This document shows positions 19,655 to 29,790 of a DNA stretch of 64,000 nt, one piece after another. A program made the translations under genes and the position numbers. Where the stretch lies: assembly GCA_029582265.1 (NCBI GenBank), contig CM055828.1, positions 12,559,777-12,623,776 on the forward strand. The letters run 5' to 3'. The stretch's first letter is position 1. Every line of letters starts with the position of its first letter. The notes under the pieces are model-generated. The model was not told where the DNA came from. It was given only the letters and a program-made list of their open reading frames with translations, and ran no database searches. This DNA is from Zoroaster sp. YZ-2022. Taxonomy: Eukaryota; Echinodermata; Asteroidea; Forcipulatida; Zoroasteridae.

Positions 19655-20026
19655 AGTAGATAGTAAGTGGCGCTCCTTGACCACTCCCCCCAAAACCCCC
19701 TACCCCCGCCCAAAAACTAGTTCATAGATCTCTCTTTTGAACCGGTTTTAACCGGTTAATCCTGGCTGATTTATCCTCCAATCATTTTTACGATCGGAGG
19801 ATGTTAACCTCACCGCCTCTCAAAAAAAGATATCGAAAAAAAAAATTAAATTTTAAAAATAATTTCATAACATCTAGTAGGATGATAAAGACGATGGATA
19901 CTCAATTTTGGTCAAAGAATGTCGAGCAATTCAAAGAGTTTATTGAAAAAATAATGTAAAGATTGGCGAGCCATCTGGCAAGTACAGTAAATTGATTAGA
20001 AAAATCTCTGGCGGTTGTAAAACATT

Positions 20027-20269
20027 TTGATAATTTACATCCTAAAAACATTCCGTGCGAATGGCTTTTTAGTGGGTAAAACTAGTAAGTGTTGTCTACC
20101 TAGTGTGGCAGGAGACAAATTTTGTCCACTGCATCAGTGGCGTATTCGACAAGGAAAATCTATATCGGCTCCATGCAGAATGTGTAATAAGGGTACTAAA
20201 ACAAAGTCGCGTTTATGTACGAAATGGGGTAATTATAATATAAAAAAATACATTTTTAAACCGCGCTGA
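20027..20269 (+). CDS. Small Cys/His-rich protein of Polinton B (uncertain)
   Basis: The supported part is about 20,078-20,269. It carries KCCLPSVAGDKFCPLHQW, then APCRMCNKGTKTKSRLC, a possible zinc-binding pattern (C-x2-H, C-x2-C, C). The end is basic. An upstream frame with MDTQFWSKNVEQFKEF (19,893 on) may be part of the same original gene but is separated by stops. It is the first frame inside the presumed left terminus. No family is recognised. Confidence 0.35.
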   Translation: MIIYILKTFRANGFLVGKTSKCCLPSVAGDKFCPLHQWRIRQGKSISAPCRMCNKGTKTKSRLCTKWGNYNIKKYIFKPR

Positions 20270-20337
20270 AGCGAGAGCTAGACGAAAATTTTGAACTAGT
20301 CATAAAGGAGTTGAAAAATAAAATAGTATTAACAAAA

Positions 20338-21024
20338 TTAATTATACGCTGGTGGTCTTTCTAGCGGATCTAAGGCTAGTTTATTATACAACTCGTTGTA
20401 AGATTTTCCTATAGAAAATTTTGCAGTAAATTCATATGTTTTGCTACAAGGTCTTTTTTTTCTTTTTCTCAGATGGCTTTAACATCTGGCGGAGCGTCTT
20501 TAGGAGTAAATTTTGTTCGAATGTTTTCTTTCATCTCCGAGTACTTGTTTCGCTCCTCGTTGATTAAAAGAAATTCTTCTTGGATTATAAGACCGTCTTC
20601 GATCGCTTTTGAAACGTAGCTGCCGATGGTGTTAAGTTTACTCTCGGCTAAAACTCTTATCTCGTTGTGTTTCTTTGATTTTTACCGAGCTTGTATTTCG
20701 CGTATCTCATCGCAATCGCCATACTGCCTAGCCCGACCGGCGCTGCTACGACGCTAGCCAGACTGGCAATTCCAGTCGCTCCAGCCCCCATACAGCCTAA
20801 TTCGGCCATTGTTTCTACGATAGATAAGGTTTTGATGATTTTGTTGTATTTTTATACGATCTCTCGCGCTCTTTTCTCTCTACGGAAATTTCTTTTTGGA
20901 TTTCATCGATTTTGTGTAATCTAAACGCATTTACATCTAGATTACCCGAGGTGTCCGTAGCTGGTAATGTTGGATATAACTTTGTATCGGCAGAGGTGCT
21001 TATAGTTGGTAATGCATCTGTCAT
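20338..21024 (-). pseudogene. Polinton conserved protein with hydrophobic core, frameshifted
   Basis: The Met at 21,024 starts MTDALPTISTSADTKLYPTL, followed by LHKIDEIQKEISVERKERER (coiled-coil like). After a shift near 20,830 there is a glycine/alanine-rich hydrophobic stretch (ELGCMGAGATGIASLASVVA). After another, the helical block EIRVLAESKLNTIGSYVSKA, then DGLIIQEEFLLINEERNKYS. A last shift in an A run near 20,455 leads to KFSIGKSYNELYNKLALDPL and the stop at 20,338. I recognise this layout as a widespread invertebrate Polinton-associated protein of unknown function. Confidence 0.55.
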
Positions 21025-21058
21025 TATTCTATTAATAATAAAGATTATATTTTTTATT

Positions 21059-21541
21059 TTAAACCAATGGAAAACTTTCAATTTTTATATCGAAACAGAT
21101 TCCCGTATCTCTAGCGCCAAAAACGTTCGCTTGTACAAAGACTTCTTGATCTTCGGTCTTGAAGCAAATTCCACATTCTAAATGCTGCGGTACGGTGCTA
21201 AAAGAAAGTTCTGGATTAAATTCATCGGTAGTGGAAAATATATAAGCTGTGTTGGCTACAAAGTTGCGTTTTGACGTGACTGAATAAAAACCATTTTTAC
21301 CCTTGATTCTTTTGGCAAAAATTGAACAGTATACCGGTTCTATTTCGAGAAAAAAACATGGGTGATGTTTTGCTCCTACCCACTCGAGGTAAATGGGTAG
21401 TCTTCCCATTAAATTTATCAAGGGTATCGTGTGACGAATTTCTCTTGTACCAATACGTCCATGATGTTCATAAATGGACGGATTGTAATTTTTGGATGAA
21501 ATGGGTTTGCTCCTACGACTAGGACCGTAAATACTCGTCAT
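21059..21541 (-). CDS. Polinton B hypothetical protein, tandem copy 1
   Basis: The intact frame starts MTSIYGPSRRSKPISSKNYN; it is 160 residues. It is a clear duplicate of the gene at 21,672-22,130, sharing PSIYEHHGRI, IPLINLMGRL, FAKRIKGKN/E, LECGICFKTEDQEVF and the SFST-like strands. It appears mostly beta-rich with no membrane helix. Between the copies (21,545-21,640) lies a relic of the end of the next gene (GMPAIITVEI region), so the duplicated unit was about 600 bp and included that end. A small structural virion protein is a reasonable guess only. Confidence 0.55.
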   Translation of the reverse strand: MTSIYGPSRRSKPISSKNYNPSIYEHHGRIGTREIRHTIPLINLMGRLPIYLEWVGAKHHPCFFLEIEPVYCSIFAKRIKGKNGFYSVTSKRNFVANTAYIFSTTDEFNPELSFSTVPQHLECGICFKTEDQEVFVQANVFGARDTGICFDIKIESFPLV

Positions 21542-21671
21542 TTATAATAACCATTAAAAAACTATTTATTAATTTCGACGGTTATAATGGCTGGCATACC
21601 GTGATTATTAATGTCTCTGCCGGTCGAATATTTAATTTTAAATCTCAGGACTGAAACTTTAAATTTTTATA

Positions 21672-22130
21672 TCAAAACAGACTCCAAAGCTTAAACTTCC
21701 AAAAAAGGGTCGCTTGTGCAAAGACTTCTTGATCTTCTGTCTTGAAGCAAATTCCACATTCCAGATGCACCGGTGTAAATGGAGTTCTAAGAAAAGAAAG
21801 TTCTGGTTTAACATTGTTAGTGGAGAATGTATAAGCTCGATTAGCTACAAAGTCGCGATTTGACGTGATTGCATGAGATTCATTTTCACCCTTGATTCTT
21901 TTGGCAAAATTTGAACAGTATGTCGGTTCTCTCTCGAGAAAAAACCTTGGTTGACGCGATACGCCATCCCACTCGAGGTGTATGTGTAGTCTTCCCATTA
22001 AATTTATCAACGGTATCGTGTGACCAACTTTATTCGGATCAATACGTCCATGATGTTCATAAATGGACGGATTGTAATTTTTGGATAAAATGGGTTTGCT
22101 CCTACGACTAGGACCGTAAATACTCGCCAT
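21672..22130 (-). CDS. Polinton B hypothetical protein, tandem copy 2
   Basis: The 152-residue frame starts MASIYGPSRRSKPILSKNYN and ends a little differently from copy 1, because the last 15 or so codons diverge (FWKFKLWSLF). The shared blocks are as given for copy 1. The relative in between and the matching non-coding AAACAACTATTTATTAATTTC spacer make this a direct duplication rather than two old paralogues. Confidence 0.55.
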   Translation of the reverse strand: MASIYGPSRRSKPILSKNYNPSIYEHHGRIDPNKVGHTIPLINLMGRLHIHLEWDGVSRQPRFFLEREPTYCSNFAKRIKGENESHAITSNRDFVANRAYTFSTNNVKPELSFLRTPFTPVHLECGICFKTEDQEVFAQATLFWKFKLWSLF

Positions 22131-22150
22131 TTATAATAACCATTAAACAA

Positions 22151-22400
22151 CTATTTATTAATTTCAACGGTTATAATGGCTGGCATACCGTGATTATTAA
22201 TGTCTTTGCCGGTCGAATCTTTAATTTTAAAACTCAATTCGTTTAAAGTGCCACTCTTGAGATTTTTTCGTAATGGATTACAATATTCTATCCAGGCGCT
22301 TTCGCCTAATGATTTATCTTGTAAGGGAAAAACGTTTAAAATACTCTTAAAGCTTGAACAATTTCTTCCGGCGACTTGTCCATTCAAAAGATTTACGTGA
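22151..22400 (-). pseudogene. Polinton conserved gene, C-terminal part only
   Basis: The supported stretch runs from about 22,400 (NLLNGQVAGRNCSSFKS) through NPLRKNLKSGTLNELSFKIK and DSTGKDINNHGMPAIITVEI to the stop at 22,151. The beta-strand end resembles the tails of Polinton minor-capsid-like proteins. Residues further upstream in the open frame are the antisense of the next gene and not believable, so the N-terminal part is lost at a rearrangement near 22,380. Confidence 0.45.
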
Positions 22401-22879
22401 CAGAAAACGAATTTGTACAAGTAGAACTCGCCGATCCTTTTAGCAAGTACAAGTTGCCTCACGTCAATAACGATGAGATTGTAAGTAGCTGGAATTCGTA
22501 TCCGCTAAAGTTTTATCAGAATCAAATGAATTTTGTAACGTGGTGTAGTACGACGGGGTGTGGAGTGAGTTACGACCATTTACTCCATTCGAATCCGATG
22601 ATTAGTAGTTTCTTCAAATTTCACGTCTATTATCAAATTAGACGATTGCTCAAAGAAATGAGCTGTCCCGCATCTTTTCAAAATTTTTGGAGCGCGGTTG
22701 AAAACAATATAGACATTGGCGCGGATAATAAAATATGAAGAGACTTTCACATCTCACCAGTATCGAATTGGAAACAACAAGAAGACAAAAACTCTAGAGC
22801 ATTGGGAATAGCCTATTATTACGACAACGTTTACATTCCGGTACCTGGGAAAGACTACGATAATTCAAGCTTACACGCA
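22376..22879 (+). pseudogene. Polinton conserved gene, first part (split by the 6.77-kb insertion)
   Basis: Starts MSIQKIYVTENEFVQVELAD, with the conserved-looking FYQNQMNFVTWCSTTGCGVS and FFKFHVYYQIRRLL. A TGA at 22,736-22,738 interrupts, but the same frame stays open through LGIAYYYDNVYIPVPGKDYD up to the insertion at 22,879. The reading resumes without shift at 29,646 and stops at 29,745. So a single stop codon plus the insertion inactivate it. I recognise the protein as a frequent Polinton companion of unknown role. Confidence 0.6.
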
Positions 22880-23340
22880 AGTAGAATGTGTGGCGCATCA
22901 CACTACAGTTGTGGCGGTGCAGTGTGCAATTTGTGTGCAGTGATTTTGTGCAGTTTGTAACGGCAAGAACCACATTGCACCACAGTGAAATGGAGCAATG
23001 GGCGACGATTTTGCACTTTGTGGAGGAGGGTGCACTTTGTGGAGGAGGGTGCACTTTGTGGCGGTGGAGCACCATAATTTTTTTTTACTTGGCCACAATT
23101 TTTTTTCTTCTTCCATTTTTTTTTTTATGACGTCATTTCGGCCAAGTAAAAAAAAATTGTGTTACCACTGCTCCACCGCCACAAAGTGCACCCACCACCA
23201 CTACAAAGTGCAAAATCGTCGCCCATTGTTCCATTTCACTGTGGTGCAATGTGGTTCTTGCCGTTACAAACTGCACAAAATCACTGCAGACAAATTGCAC
23301 ACTGCACCGCCACAAACTGTACTGTGATGCTCCACACATG
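22880..23340. repeat. Terminal palindrome of the left arm
   Basis: The first 460 bases fold on themselves: 22,886-23,105 and 23,127-23,339 are inverted copies (GTGCAGTGTGCAATTTG, AACGGCAAGAACCACATTG, CAAAGTGCAC blocks). TGACGTCA sits at the centre near 23,128. The right arm has the same structure at 29,200-29,645. Confidence 0.8.
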
Positions 23341-23400
23341 ATTGAAATTTTTCATGATTGAATTTTTTTTTTCAATTTCTTTTTTTTTTTTTTTCAACCA

Positions 23401-23690
23401 CAATTTTACCACTGCACACAACTGCACACAAAATACTGCACACAACTGTACACAAAATACTGCACACAACTGCGCACTACTCCCTCCACACAAACTGCAC
23501 ACAAAATACTCCACACAAACTGCACACAAAATACTGCACACAACTGCGCACTACTCCCTCCACACAAACTGCACACAAAATACTGCACACAAAATACTGC
23601 ACACAACTGTACACAAAATACTGCACACAACTGCACACTACTCCCTCCACACAAACTGCACACAAAATTAAAGGTGGAGGTGTGCAGTTT
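23401..23690. repeat. Tandem ACTGCACACAAAAT array (left arm)
   Basis: Mixed units of 14-22 bases built from ACTGCACACAA, CTGTACACAAAATA and ACTCCCTCCACACAA repeat many times. The mirrored array in the right arm is 28,800-29,125 and is longer by a few units. Cysteine-rich frames read from it are artefacts of the repeat. Confidence 0.9.
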
Positions 23691-24800
23691 GTGTGGTGGA
23701 GGGAGTAGTGCGCAAGCGCAGCATGCATATTGATGATTTCGGGCAAGTTGAGACATAATGACACAAAAATATAAACACAAAAGAACACATTCAACTCTTT
23801 TATTATTTTTTTATTCACTTTTTTTTTTAAATTCACGTAACAATGAATGGATTACCGATACAAATCACTATATAAAAGAAAACTCAAAAATTATTATAAC
23901 TCAAAGTATTAATAATTCCCAAGAAAAATGCACATTAAACAAGAATCCCTATATAAAAACAATGTAAATCAAATATCTATTGGACTTAGCTTGTCAATTT
24001 TGTACACGTTATATGGTAATTTTGGGGAGAGGAAATGATGAGGGATGTATAGGACTAGGGAAATCAATAGATAGTCAAGTGAATTATAAGGAATATAACA
24101 TAATTAAATACTCCCTCCACACAAACTGCACACAAAATACTGCACACAACTGCGCACTACTCCCTCCACACAAATTGCACACAAAATTAAAGGTGGAGGT
24201 GTGCAGTTTATGTGGTGGAGGGAGTAGTGCGCATGCGCAGCATGCATATTGATGATTTCGGGTAAGTTGAGACACGTCATAGCAAACTATTACCGTTTTT
24301 ATATATTTGTCAATGAATTTAAAGGTGGAGGTGTGCAGTTTGTGTGGTGGAGGGAGTAATGCGCAAGCGCAGCATGCATATTGATGATTTTGGGCAAGTT
24401 GAGACATAATGACACAAAAATATAAACACAAAAGAACACATTCAACTCTTGTTATTTATTTTTTATTCACTTTTTTTTTTAATTCACGTAACAATGAATG
24501 GATTACCGATACAAATCACTATATAAAAGAAAACTCAAAAATTATTATAACTCAAAGTATTAATAATTCCCAAGAAAAATGCACATTAAACAAGAATCCC
24601 TATATAAAAACAATGTAAATCAAATATCTATTGGACTTAGCTTGTCAATTTTGTACACGTTATATGGTGATTTTGGGGAGAGGAAATGATGAGGGATGTA
24701 TAGGACTAGGGAAATCAATAGATAGTCAAGTGAATTATAAGGAATATAACAGAATTAAAAGAAAGTCAACTCACACTGAATTTTACAGGGATTAAGAGTC
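23691..24800. repeat. Tandem duplication within the left arm
   Basis: A block beginning CGCAGCATGCATATTGATGA and continuing through the ATAATGACACAAAAATATAA, GATTACCGATACAAATCAC and ATAGATAGTCAAGTG stretches occurs at 23,715-24,105 and again at 24,367-24,755. Both copies are mirrored in the right arm (28,770-28,365 and 28,100-27,710). Confidence 0.85.
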
Positions 24801-25084
24801 TACACTCCTTGCAATAAATGTAACACGATAGATTTACACATCTCACTCGTTCATACCGAGCACATGGGACGAAGTGTTTTGGATTATATTTCCGCTTCAA
24901 TGAACTGCTCAGGAACTTGGAATTTCGTTGCGTGTACTGTCAACGAAACCGTAAATGAAGTCGGATATTAGGGCTCATAATACAGTTGTCTAACTTACAT
25001 GAAACAACGGCCCGCTTTAGAATGTCAGGCCTGTAGTTCACAATACACTGTCTATTTAAAGATGAATAGAAAGTCACCCAGAAG

Positions 25085-26460
25085 TTTAGAACCCATGCTC
25101 ATTTTGCTGCTCATTTGCTCATTTCGAGAACCCATGCAGAGGCACTCATTTTCTTCGAAATTAAGTTGTCACTGCCCTTGATGTAACGTAATAGTGTAAA
25201 ATAACCATAAAGGATTACTGTAAGACTAACAGAGGTTGTTATTTTATAGATTTTTTTATTCCTACCAAAAAACACTATTATAGATGTTTTTTATTTTTTT
25301 ATTACAGTAGTCTTTCTGAAACATCTGGTCTTTCATTATCACTCTTCCTCGTTCTCTTCATCCTCATTTAGTTGAAGTAGTAGTCCGTCAAATTTGGTAT
25401 GGTGTTTAGGCATTACTCTGTTCAGAGCTTTGTTTACTTCCATGCCTTTATTTACTTTTTCTTCGAGATCTTCCGCAATATCCTGATGAGTCCCATTATC
25501 TTTTCAGATGTAGGTAACTTGACAAAAAATCCTTGTATTTGTTGAAAAAGATTCGCTTGACTGCCCAAAGGGTTTTCCTATTTGCTCATTTTGCTGCTCA
25601 TTTTGCTGCTCATTTGCTCATTTCGCTGCTCATTTGCTCATTTCGCTGCTCATTTGCTCATTTGCTGATTTGCTCATTTTGCTGCTCATTTGCTCATTTC
25701 GAGAACCCATGCAGAGGCACTCATTTTCTTCGAAATTAAGTTGTCACTGGAAGACTAAGATTTCGAGGAAGATGATTCAGAATCCGATACGGAGGTGGAA
25801 TATGACGAATCATCGGAAGAGCATGAGTCTAGTTCTGAACTGGAAGACAATGCCACTTTTCGAGACTGGTTGGAAGAGGCTAAAGTGGCTACTGAAGAGA
25901 TGTGGTGTGAAAAATATGAAAAGTACGTCAACGGGGGTATGAGTGAAGATCAAGCCAAGGAAAAAGCCAATAGGAAAACCCTTTGGGCAGTCAAGCGAAT
26001 TTTTTTCAACAAATAGAAGGATTTTTTTGTCAAGTTACCTACATCTGAAAGATAATGGGACTCATCAGGATATTGCGGAAGATCTCGAAGAAAAAGTAAA
26101 TAAAGGCATGGAAGTAAACAAAGCTCTGAACAGAGTAATGCCTAAACACCATACCAAATTTGACGGACTACTACTTCAACTAAATGAGGATGAAGAGAAC
26201 GAGGATGAAGAGAACGAGGAAGAGTGATAATGAAAGACCAGATGTTTCAGAAAGACTACTGTAATTAAAAAAAAAACATCTATAATAGTGTTTTTTGGTA
26301 GGAATAAAAAAATCTATAAAATAACCACCTCTGTTAGTCTTACAGTAATCCTTTATGGTTATTTTACACTATTACGTTACATCAAGGGCAGTGACAACTT
26401 AATTTCGAAGAAAATGAGTGCCTCTGCATGGGTTCTCGAAATGAGCAAATGAGCAGCAAA
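25085..26460. repeat. Inner inverted repeat of the central region
   Basis: 25,090-25,580 and 25,969-26,455 are inverted copies covering the 3' end of the zinc finger gene, its downstream AATAAAAAAATC stretch and the CATGCAGAGGCACTC block. The spacer between them holds a (TTTGCTCAT)n array and the middle of the gene. A third, direct copy of GAACCCATGCAGAGGCACTC lies at 25,703. Confidence 0.85.
25741..26227 (+). pseudogene. C-terminal half of the element's zinc finger gene
   Basis: The frame reads DESSEEHESSSELEDNATFR and DWLEEAKVATEEMWCEKYEK, then GMSEDQAKEKANRKTLWAVK. A shift near 26,010 leads to HLKDNGTHQDIAEDLEEK and ALNRVMPKHHTKFDGLL, ending in an acidic tail at 26,227. The first 50 codons duplicate the end of the N-terminal half at 27,290-27,407. 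An inverted copy of its end lies at 25,585-25,340 on minus. No enzyme motif; charged helical protein. Confidence 0.6.
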
Positions 26461-26695
26461 ATGAGCAAATGAGCAAATGAGCAGGCAAATGAGCAGCGAA
26501 ATGAGCAAATGAGCAGCAAAATGAGCAGCGAAATGAGCAAATGAGCAGCAAAATGAGCAAATGAGCAAATGAGCAGCGAAATGAGCAAATGAGCAAATGA
26601 GCAGCGAAATGAGCAAATGAGCAAATGAGCAGCGAAATGAGCAAATGAGCAAATGAGCAGCGAAATGAGCAAATGAGCAGCGAAATGAGTAGTTA
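26400..26695. repeat. ATGAGCAAATGAGCAGCGAA minisatellite
   Basis: Units of 9 and 11 bases (GCAAATGA, GCAGCGAAATGA) repeat about 25 times just upstream of the zinc finger gene. An inverted, shorter version lies at 25,580-25,700. Leucine/serine/phenylalanine-rich frames on it are artefacts. As it directly precedes the gene start region it could be promoter-proximal. Confidence 0.9.
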
Positions 26696-26761
26696 TAGGC
26701 CTATATATAAACTATTTCTTCCGTTTCTTGTCAATCGGAGATTAAGCATCAGAGATTCAAC

Positions 26762-27409
26762 ATGAATGTTATTTCTACTGTCAAACCCCATGCTTGTCAC
26801 CAGTGCGGCAAAAGCTTTGGACGGAGATATAACCTACGGAGGCATGCAGAACATGTACATAATGAAGAGAAATCTAAAATGGATGAAGTTGACGATGATT
26901 CTGAAATTAAAGCTATCCAATCTGACAATTCTGACATCGATAATTCTGAACCCGATGTTAAAAAGCGTAGATTTGAAGATTCGGAAATAGAAACTTGTGA
27001 AACTGAATCTACGCAGGATGAAGACGAAGATTTCGAGGAAGATGATTCAGAATCCGATACGGATAACCTACGGAGGCATGCAGAACATGTACATAATGAA
27101 GAGAAATCTAAAATGGATGAAGTTGACGATGATTCTGAAATTAAAGCTATCCAATCTGACAATTCTGACATCGATAATTCTGAACCCGATGTTAAAAAGC
27201 GTAGATTTGAAGGTTCGGAAATAGAAACTTGTGAAACTGAATCTACGCAGGATGAAGACGAAGATTTCGAGGAAGATGATTCAGAATCCGATACGGAGGT
27301 GGAATATGACGAATCATCGGAAGAGGATGAGTCTAGTTCTGAACTGGAAGACAATGCCACTTTTCGAGACTGGTTGGAAGAGGCTAAAGTGGCTACTGAA
27401 GAGATGTGA
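26762..27409 (+). CDS. C2H2 zinc finger protein of the large-TIR element (N-terminal half)
   Basis: The frame starts MNVISTVKPHACHQCGKSFG and contains one classical finger (C-x2-C, then RRYNLRRHAEHVH) at residues 12-33. A long acidic region rich in Asp, Glu and Ser follows. A 234-bp segment (26,829-27,062) is repeated directly after itself, so NLRRHAEHVHNEEKSKMDEV and the acidic block occur twice, without the finger's Cys pair in the second. It ends ATEEM, where the copy at 25,741 continues into a further conserved region. Thus the protein is truncated by the inverted arm at 27,416. It likely binds DNA; a role in the element's own mobility or expression is conjecture. Confidence 0.65.
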   Translation: MNVISTVKPHACHQCGKSFGRRYNLRRHAEHVHNEEKSKMDEVDDDSEIKAIQSDNSDIDNSEPDVKKRRFEDSEIETCETESTQDEDEDFEEDDSESDTDNLRRHAEHVHNEEKSKMDEVDDDSEIKAIQSDNSDIDNSEPDVKKRRFEGSEIETCETESTQDEDEDFEEDDSESDTEVEYDESSEEDESSSELEDNATFRDWLEEAKVATEEM

Positions 27410-27415
27410 TGTGGT

Positions 27416-29645
27416 GTGACTTTCTATTCATCTTTAAATAGACAGTGTATTGTGAACTACAGGCCTGACATTCTAAAGCGGGCCGTTGTTTCATGTAAGT
27501 TAGACAACTGTATTATGAGCCCTAATATCCGACTTCATTTACGGTTTCGTTGACAGTACACGCAACGAAATTCCAAGTTCCTGAGCAGTTCATTGAAGCG
27601 GAAATATAATCCAAAACACTTCGTCCCATGTGCTCGGTATGAACGAGTGAGATTGCAAGGAGTGTAGACTCTTAATCCCTGTAAAATTCAGTGTGAGTTG
27701 ACTTTCTTTTAATTCTGTTATATTCCTTATAATTCACTTGACTATCTATTGATTTCCCTAGTCCTATACATCCCTCATCATTTCCTCTCCCCAAAATCAC
27801 CATATAACGTGTACAAAATTGACAAGCTAAGTCCAATAGATATTTGATTTACATTGTTTTTATATAGGGATTCTTGTTTAATGTGCATTTTTCTTGGGAA
27901 TTATTAATACTTTGAGTTATAATAATTTTTGAGTTTTCTTTTATATAGTGATTTGTATCGGTAATCCATTCATTGTTACGTGAATTTAAAAAAAAAAGTG
28001 AATAAAAAATAAATAAAAAGAGTTGAATGTGTTCTTTTGTGTTTATATTTTTGTGTCATTATGTCTCAACTTGCCCAAAATCATCAATATGCATGCTGCG
28101 CTTGCGCACTACTCCCGCCACCACACAAACTGCACACCTCCACCTTTAAATTCATTGACAAATATATAAAAACGGTAATAGTTTGCTATGACGTGTCTCA
28201 ACTTACCCGAAATCATCAATATGCATGCTGCGCATGCGCACTACTCCCTCCACCACATAAACTGCACACCTCCACCTTTAATTTTGTGTGCAATTTGTGT
28301 GGAGGGAGTAGTGCGCAGTTGTGTGCAGTATTTTGTGTGCAGTTTGTGTGGAGGGAGTATTTAATTATGTTATATTCCTTATAATTCACTTGACTATCTA
28401 TTGATTTCCCTAGTCCTATACATCCCTCATCATTTCCTCTCCCCAAAATTACCATATAACGTGTACAAAATTGACAAGCTAAGTCCAATAGATATTTGAT
28501 TTACATTGTTTTTATATAGGGATTCTTGTTTAATGTGCATTTTTCTTGGGAATTATTAATACTTTGAGTTATAATAATTTTGAGTTTTCTTTATATATAG
28601 TGATTTGTATCGGTAATCCATTCATTGTTACGTGAATTTAAAAAAAAAAGTGAATAAAAAAATAATAAAAGAGTTGAATGTGTTCTTTTGTGTTTATATT
28701 TTTGTGTCATTATGTCTCAACTTGCCCGAAATCATCAATATGCATGCTGCGCTTGCGCACTACTCCCTCCACCACACAAACTGCACACCTCCACCTTTAA
28801 TTTTGTGTGCAGTTTGTGTGGAGGGAGTAGTGTGCAGTTGTGTGCAGTATTTTGTGTACAGTTGTGTGCAGTATTTTGTGTGCAGTATTTTGTGTGCAGT
28901 TTGTGTGGAGGGAGTAGTGCGCAGTTGTGTGCAGTATTTTGTGTGCAGTTTGTGTGGAGTATTTTGTGTGCAGTTTGTGTGGAGGGAGTAGTGCGCAGTT
29001 GTGTGCAGTATTTTGTGTGCAGTATTTTGTGTGCAGTTTGTGTGGAGGGAGTAGTGCGCAGTTGTGTGCAGTATTTTGTGTACAGTTGTGTGCAGTATTT
29101 TGTGTGCAGTTGTGTGCAGTGGTAAAATTGTGGTTGAAAAAAATAAATTAAAAAAAATAAAAATTGAAAAAAAAAATTCAATCATGAAAAATTTCAATCA
29201 TGTGTGGAGCATCACAGTACAGTTTGTGGCGGTGCAGTGTGCAATTTGTCTGCAGTGATTTTGTGCAGTTTGTAACGGCAAGAACCACATTGCACCACAG
29301 TGAAATGGAGCAATGGGTGACGATTTTGCACTTTGTAGTGGTGGTGGGTGCATTTTGTGGCGGTGGAGCAGTGGTAACACAATTTTTTTTTACTTGGCAG
29401 AAATGACGTCATAAAAAAATTTAAAAAATGGAAGAAGAAAAAAAATTGTGGCCAAGTAAAAAAAGATTATGGTGCTCCACCGCCACAAAGTGCACCCTCC
29501 TCCACAAAGTGCAAAATCGTCGCCCATTGCTCCATTTCACTGTGGTGCAATGTGGTTCTTGCCGTTACAAACTGCATAAAATCACTGCACACAAATTGCA
29601 CACTGCACCGCCACAACTGTAGTGTGATGCGCCACACATACTACT
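27416..29645. repeat. Right inverted arm of the large-TIR element
   Basis: This is the reverse complement of 22,880-25,077 throughout, starting GTGACTTTCTATTCATC. It lacks a 29-base stretch found in the left arm near 24,815-24,850 and has more units in the 28,800-29,125 array. These differences argue that the arms are separate real sequences. Confidence 0.85.
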
Positions 29646-29747
29646 CACGCATACTCTAGAGAGAATGATTATTCAGACGCGACAAAGATGGGCTTTGGAG
29701 ATCATCTCTCGACGTATACAGTCGCCTACATTTCACAATCTCCCTAG
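29646..29747 (+). pseudogene. Polinton conserved gene, last part after the insertion
   Basis: The frame that entered the insertion at 22,879 continues from the duplicated CACGCA at 29,646: YSRENDYSDATKMGFGDHLS, then TVAYISQSP and TAG at 29,745. Counting only one copy of the 6-bp duplication keeps the frame, which proves the insertion came after the gene. Confidence 0.65.
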
Positions 29748-29790
29748 ACTGAGCGAGCTTGGGTTAAATTTATAGGCTACTTACGTCGGG

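Larger units (their letters stand above)
22880..29645. mobile_element. Large-TIR Polinton-like non-autonomous element (6,766 bp)
   Basis: It is flanked by a perfect 6-bp duplication CACGCA (22,874-22,879 and 29,646-29,651). The left end starts AGTAGAATGTGTGGCGC and the right end reads, inverted, AGTAGTATGTGTGGCGC. The inverted arms are 22,880-25,077 (2.2 kb) and 27,416-29,645 (2.23 kb), differing by tandem copy number and a 29-bp indel. An AG start, long inverted arms and a 6-bp duplication are Polinton hallmarks, yet no Polinton gene lies inside. The 2.3-kb centre holds pieces of a C2H2 zinc finger gene and a minisatellite. Movement would depend on enzymes from another copy. Confidence 0.85.

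Noticed and set aside
23281..24431. Cys/Val-rich and His/Thr-rich open frames on both strands (also 28,037-29,197)
   Set aside because: They are translations of the ACTGCACACAAAAT array and its complement. Frames stay open in several phases because the repeats lack stops, and no gene structure supports them.
25533..26672. Leu/Ser/Phe-rich frames such as LLICSFRCSFAHLLIS
   Set aside because: They are read from the GAGCAAAT minisatellite; the zinc finger gene is on the other strand or adjacent.
22880..29645. Assembly artefact as the explanation for the palindrome
   Set aside because: The arms differ in tandem copy number and by a 29-bp indel, and both outer junctions carry a perfect 6-bp duplication in a readable gene. 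A simple mirror misassembly would not give these. Long reads would settle it.
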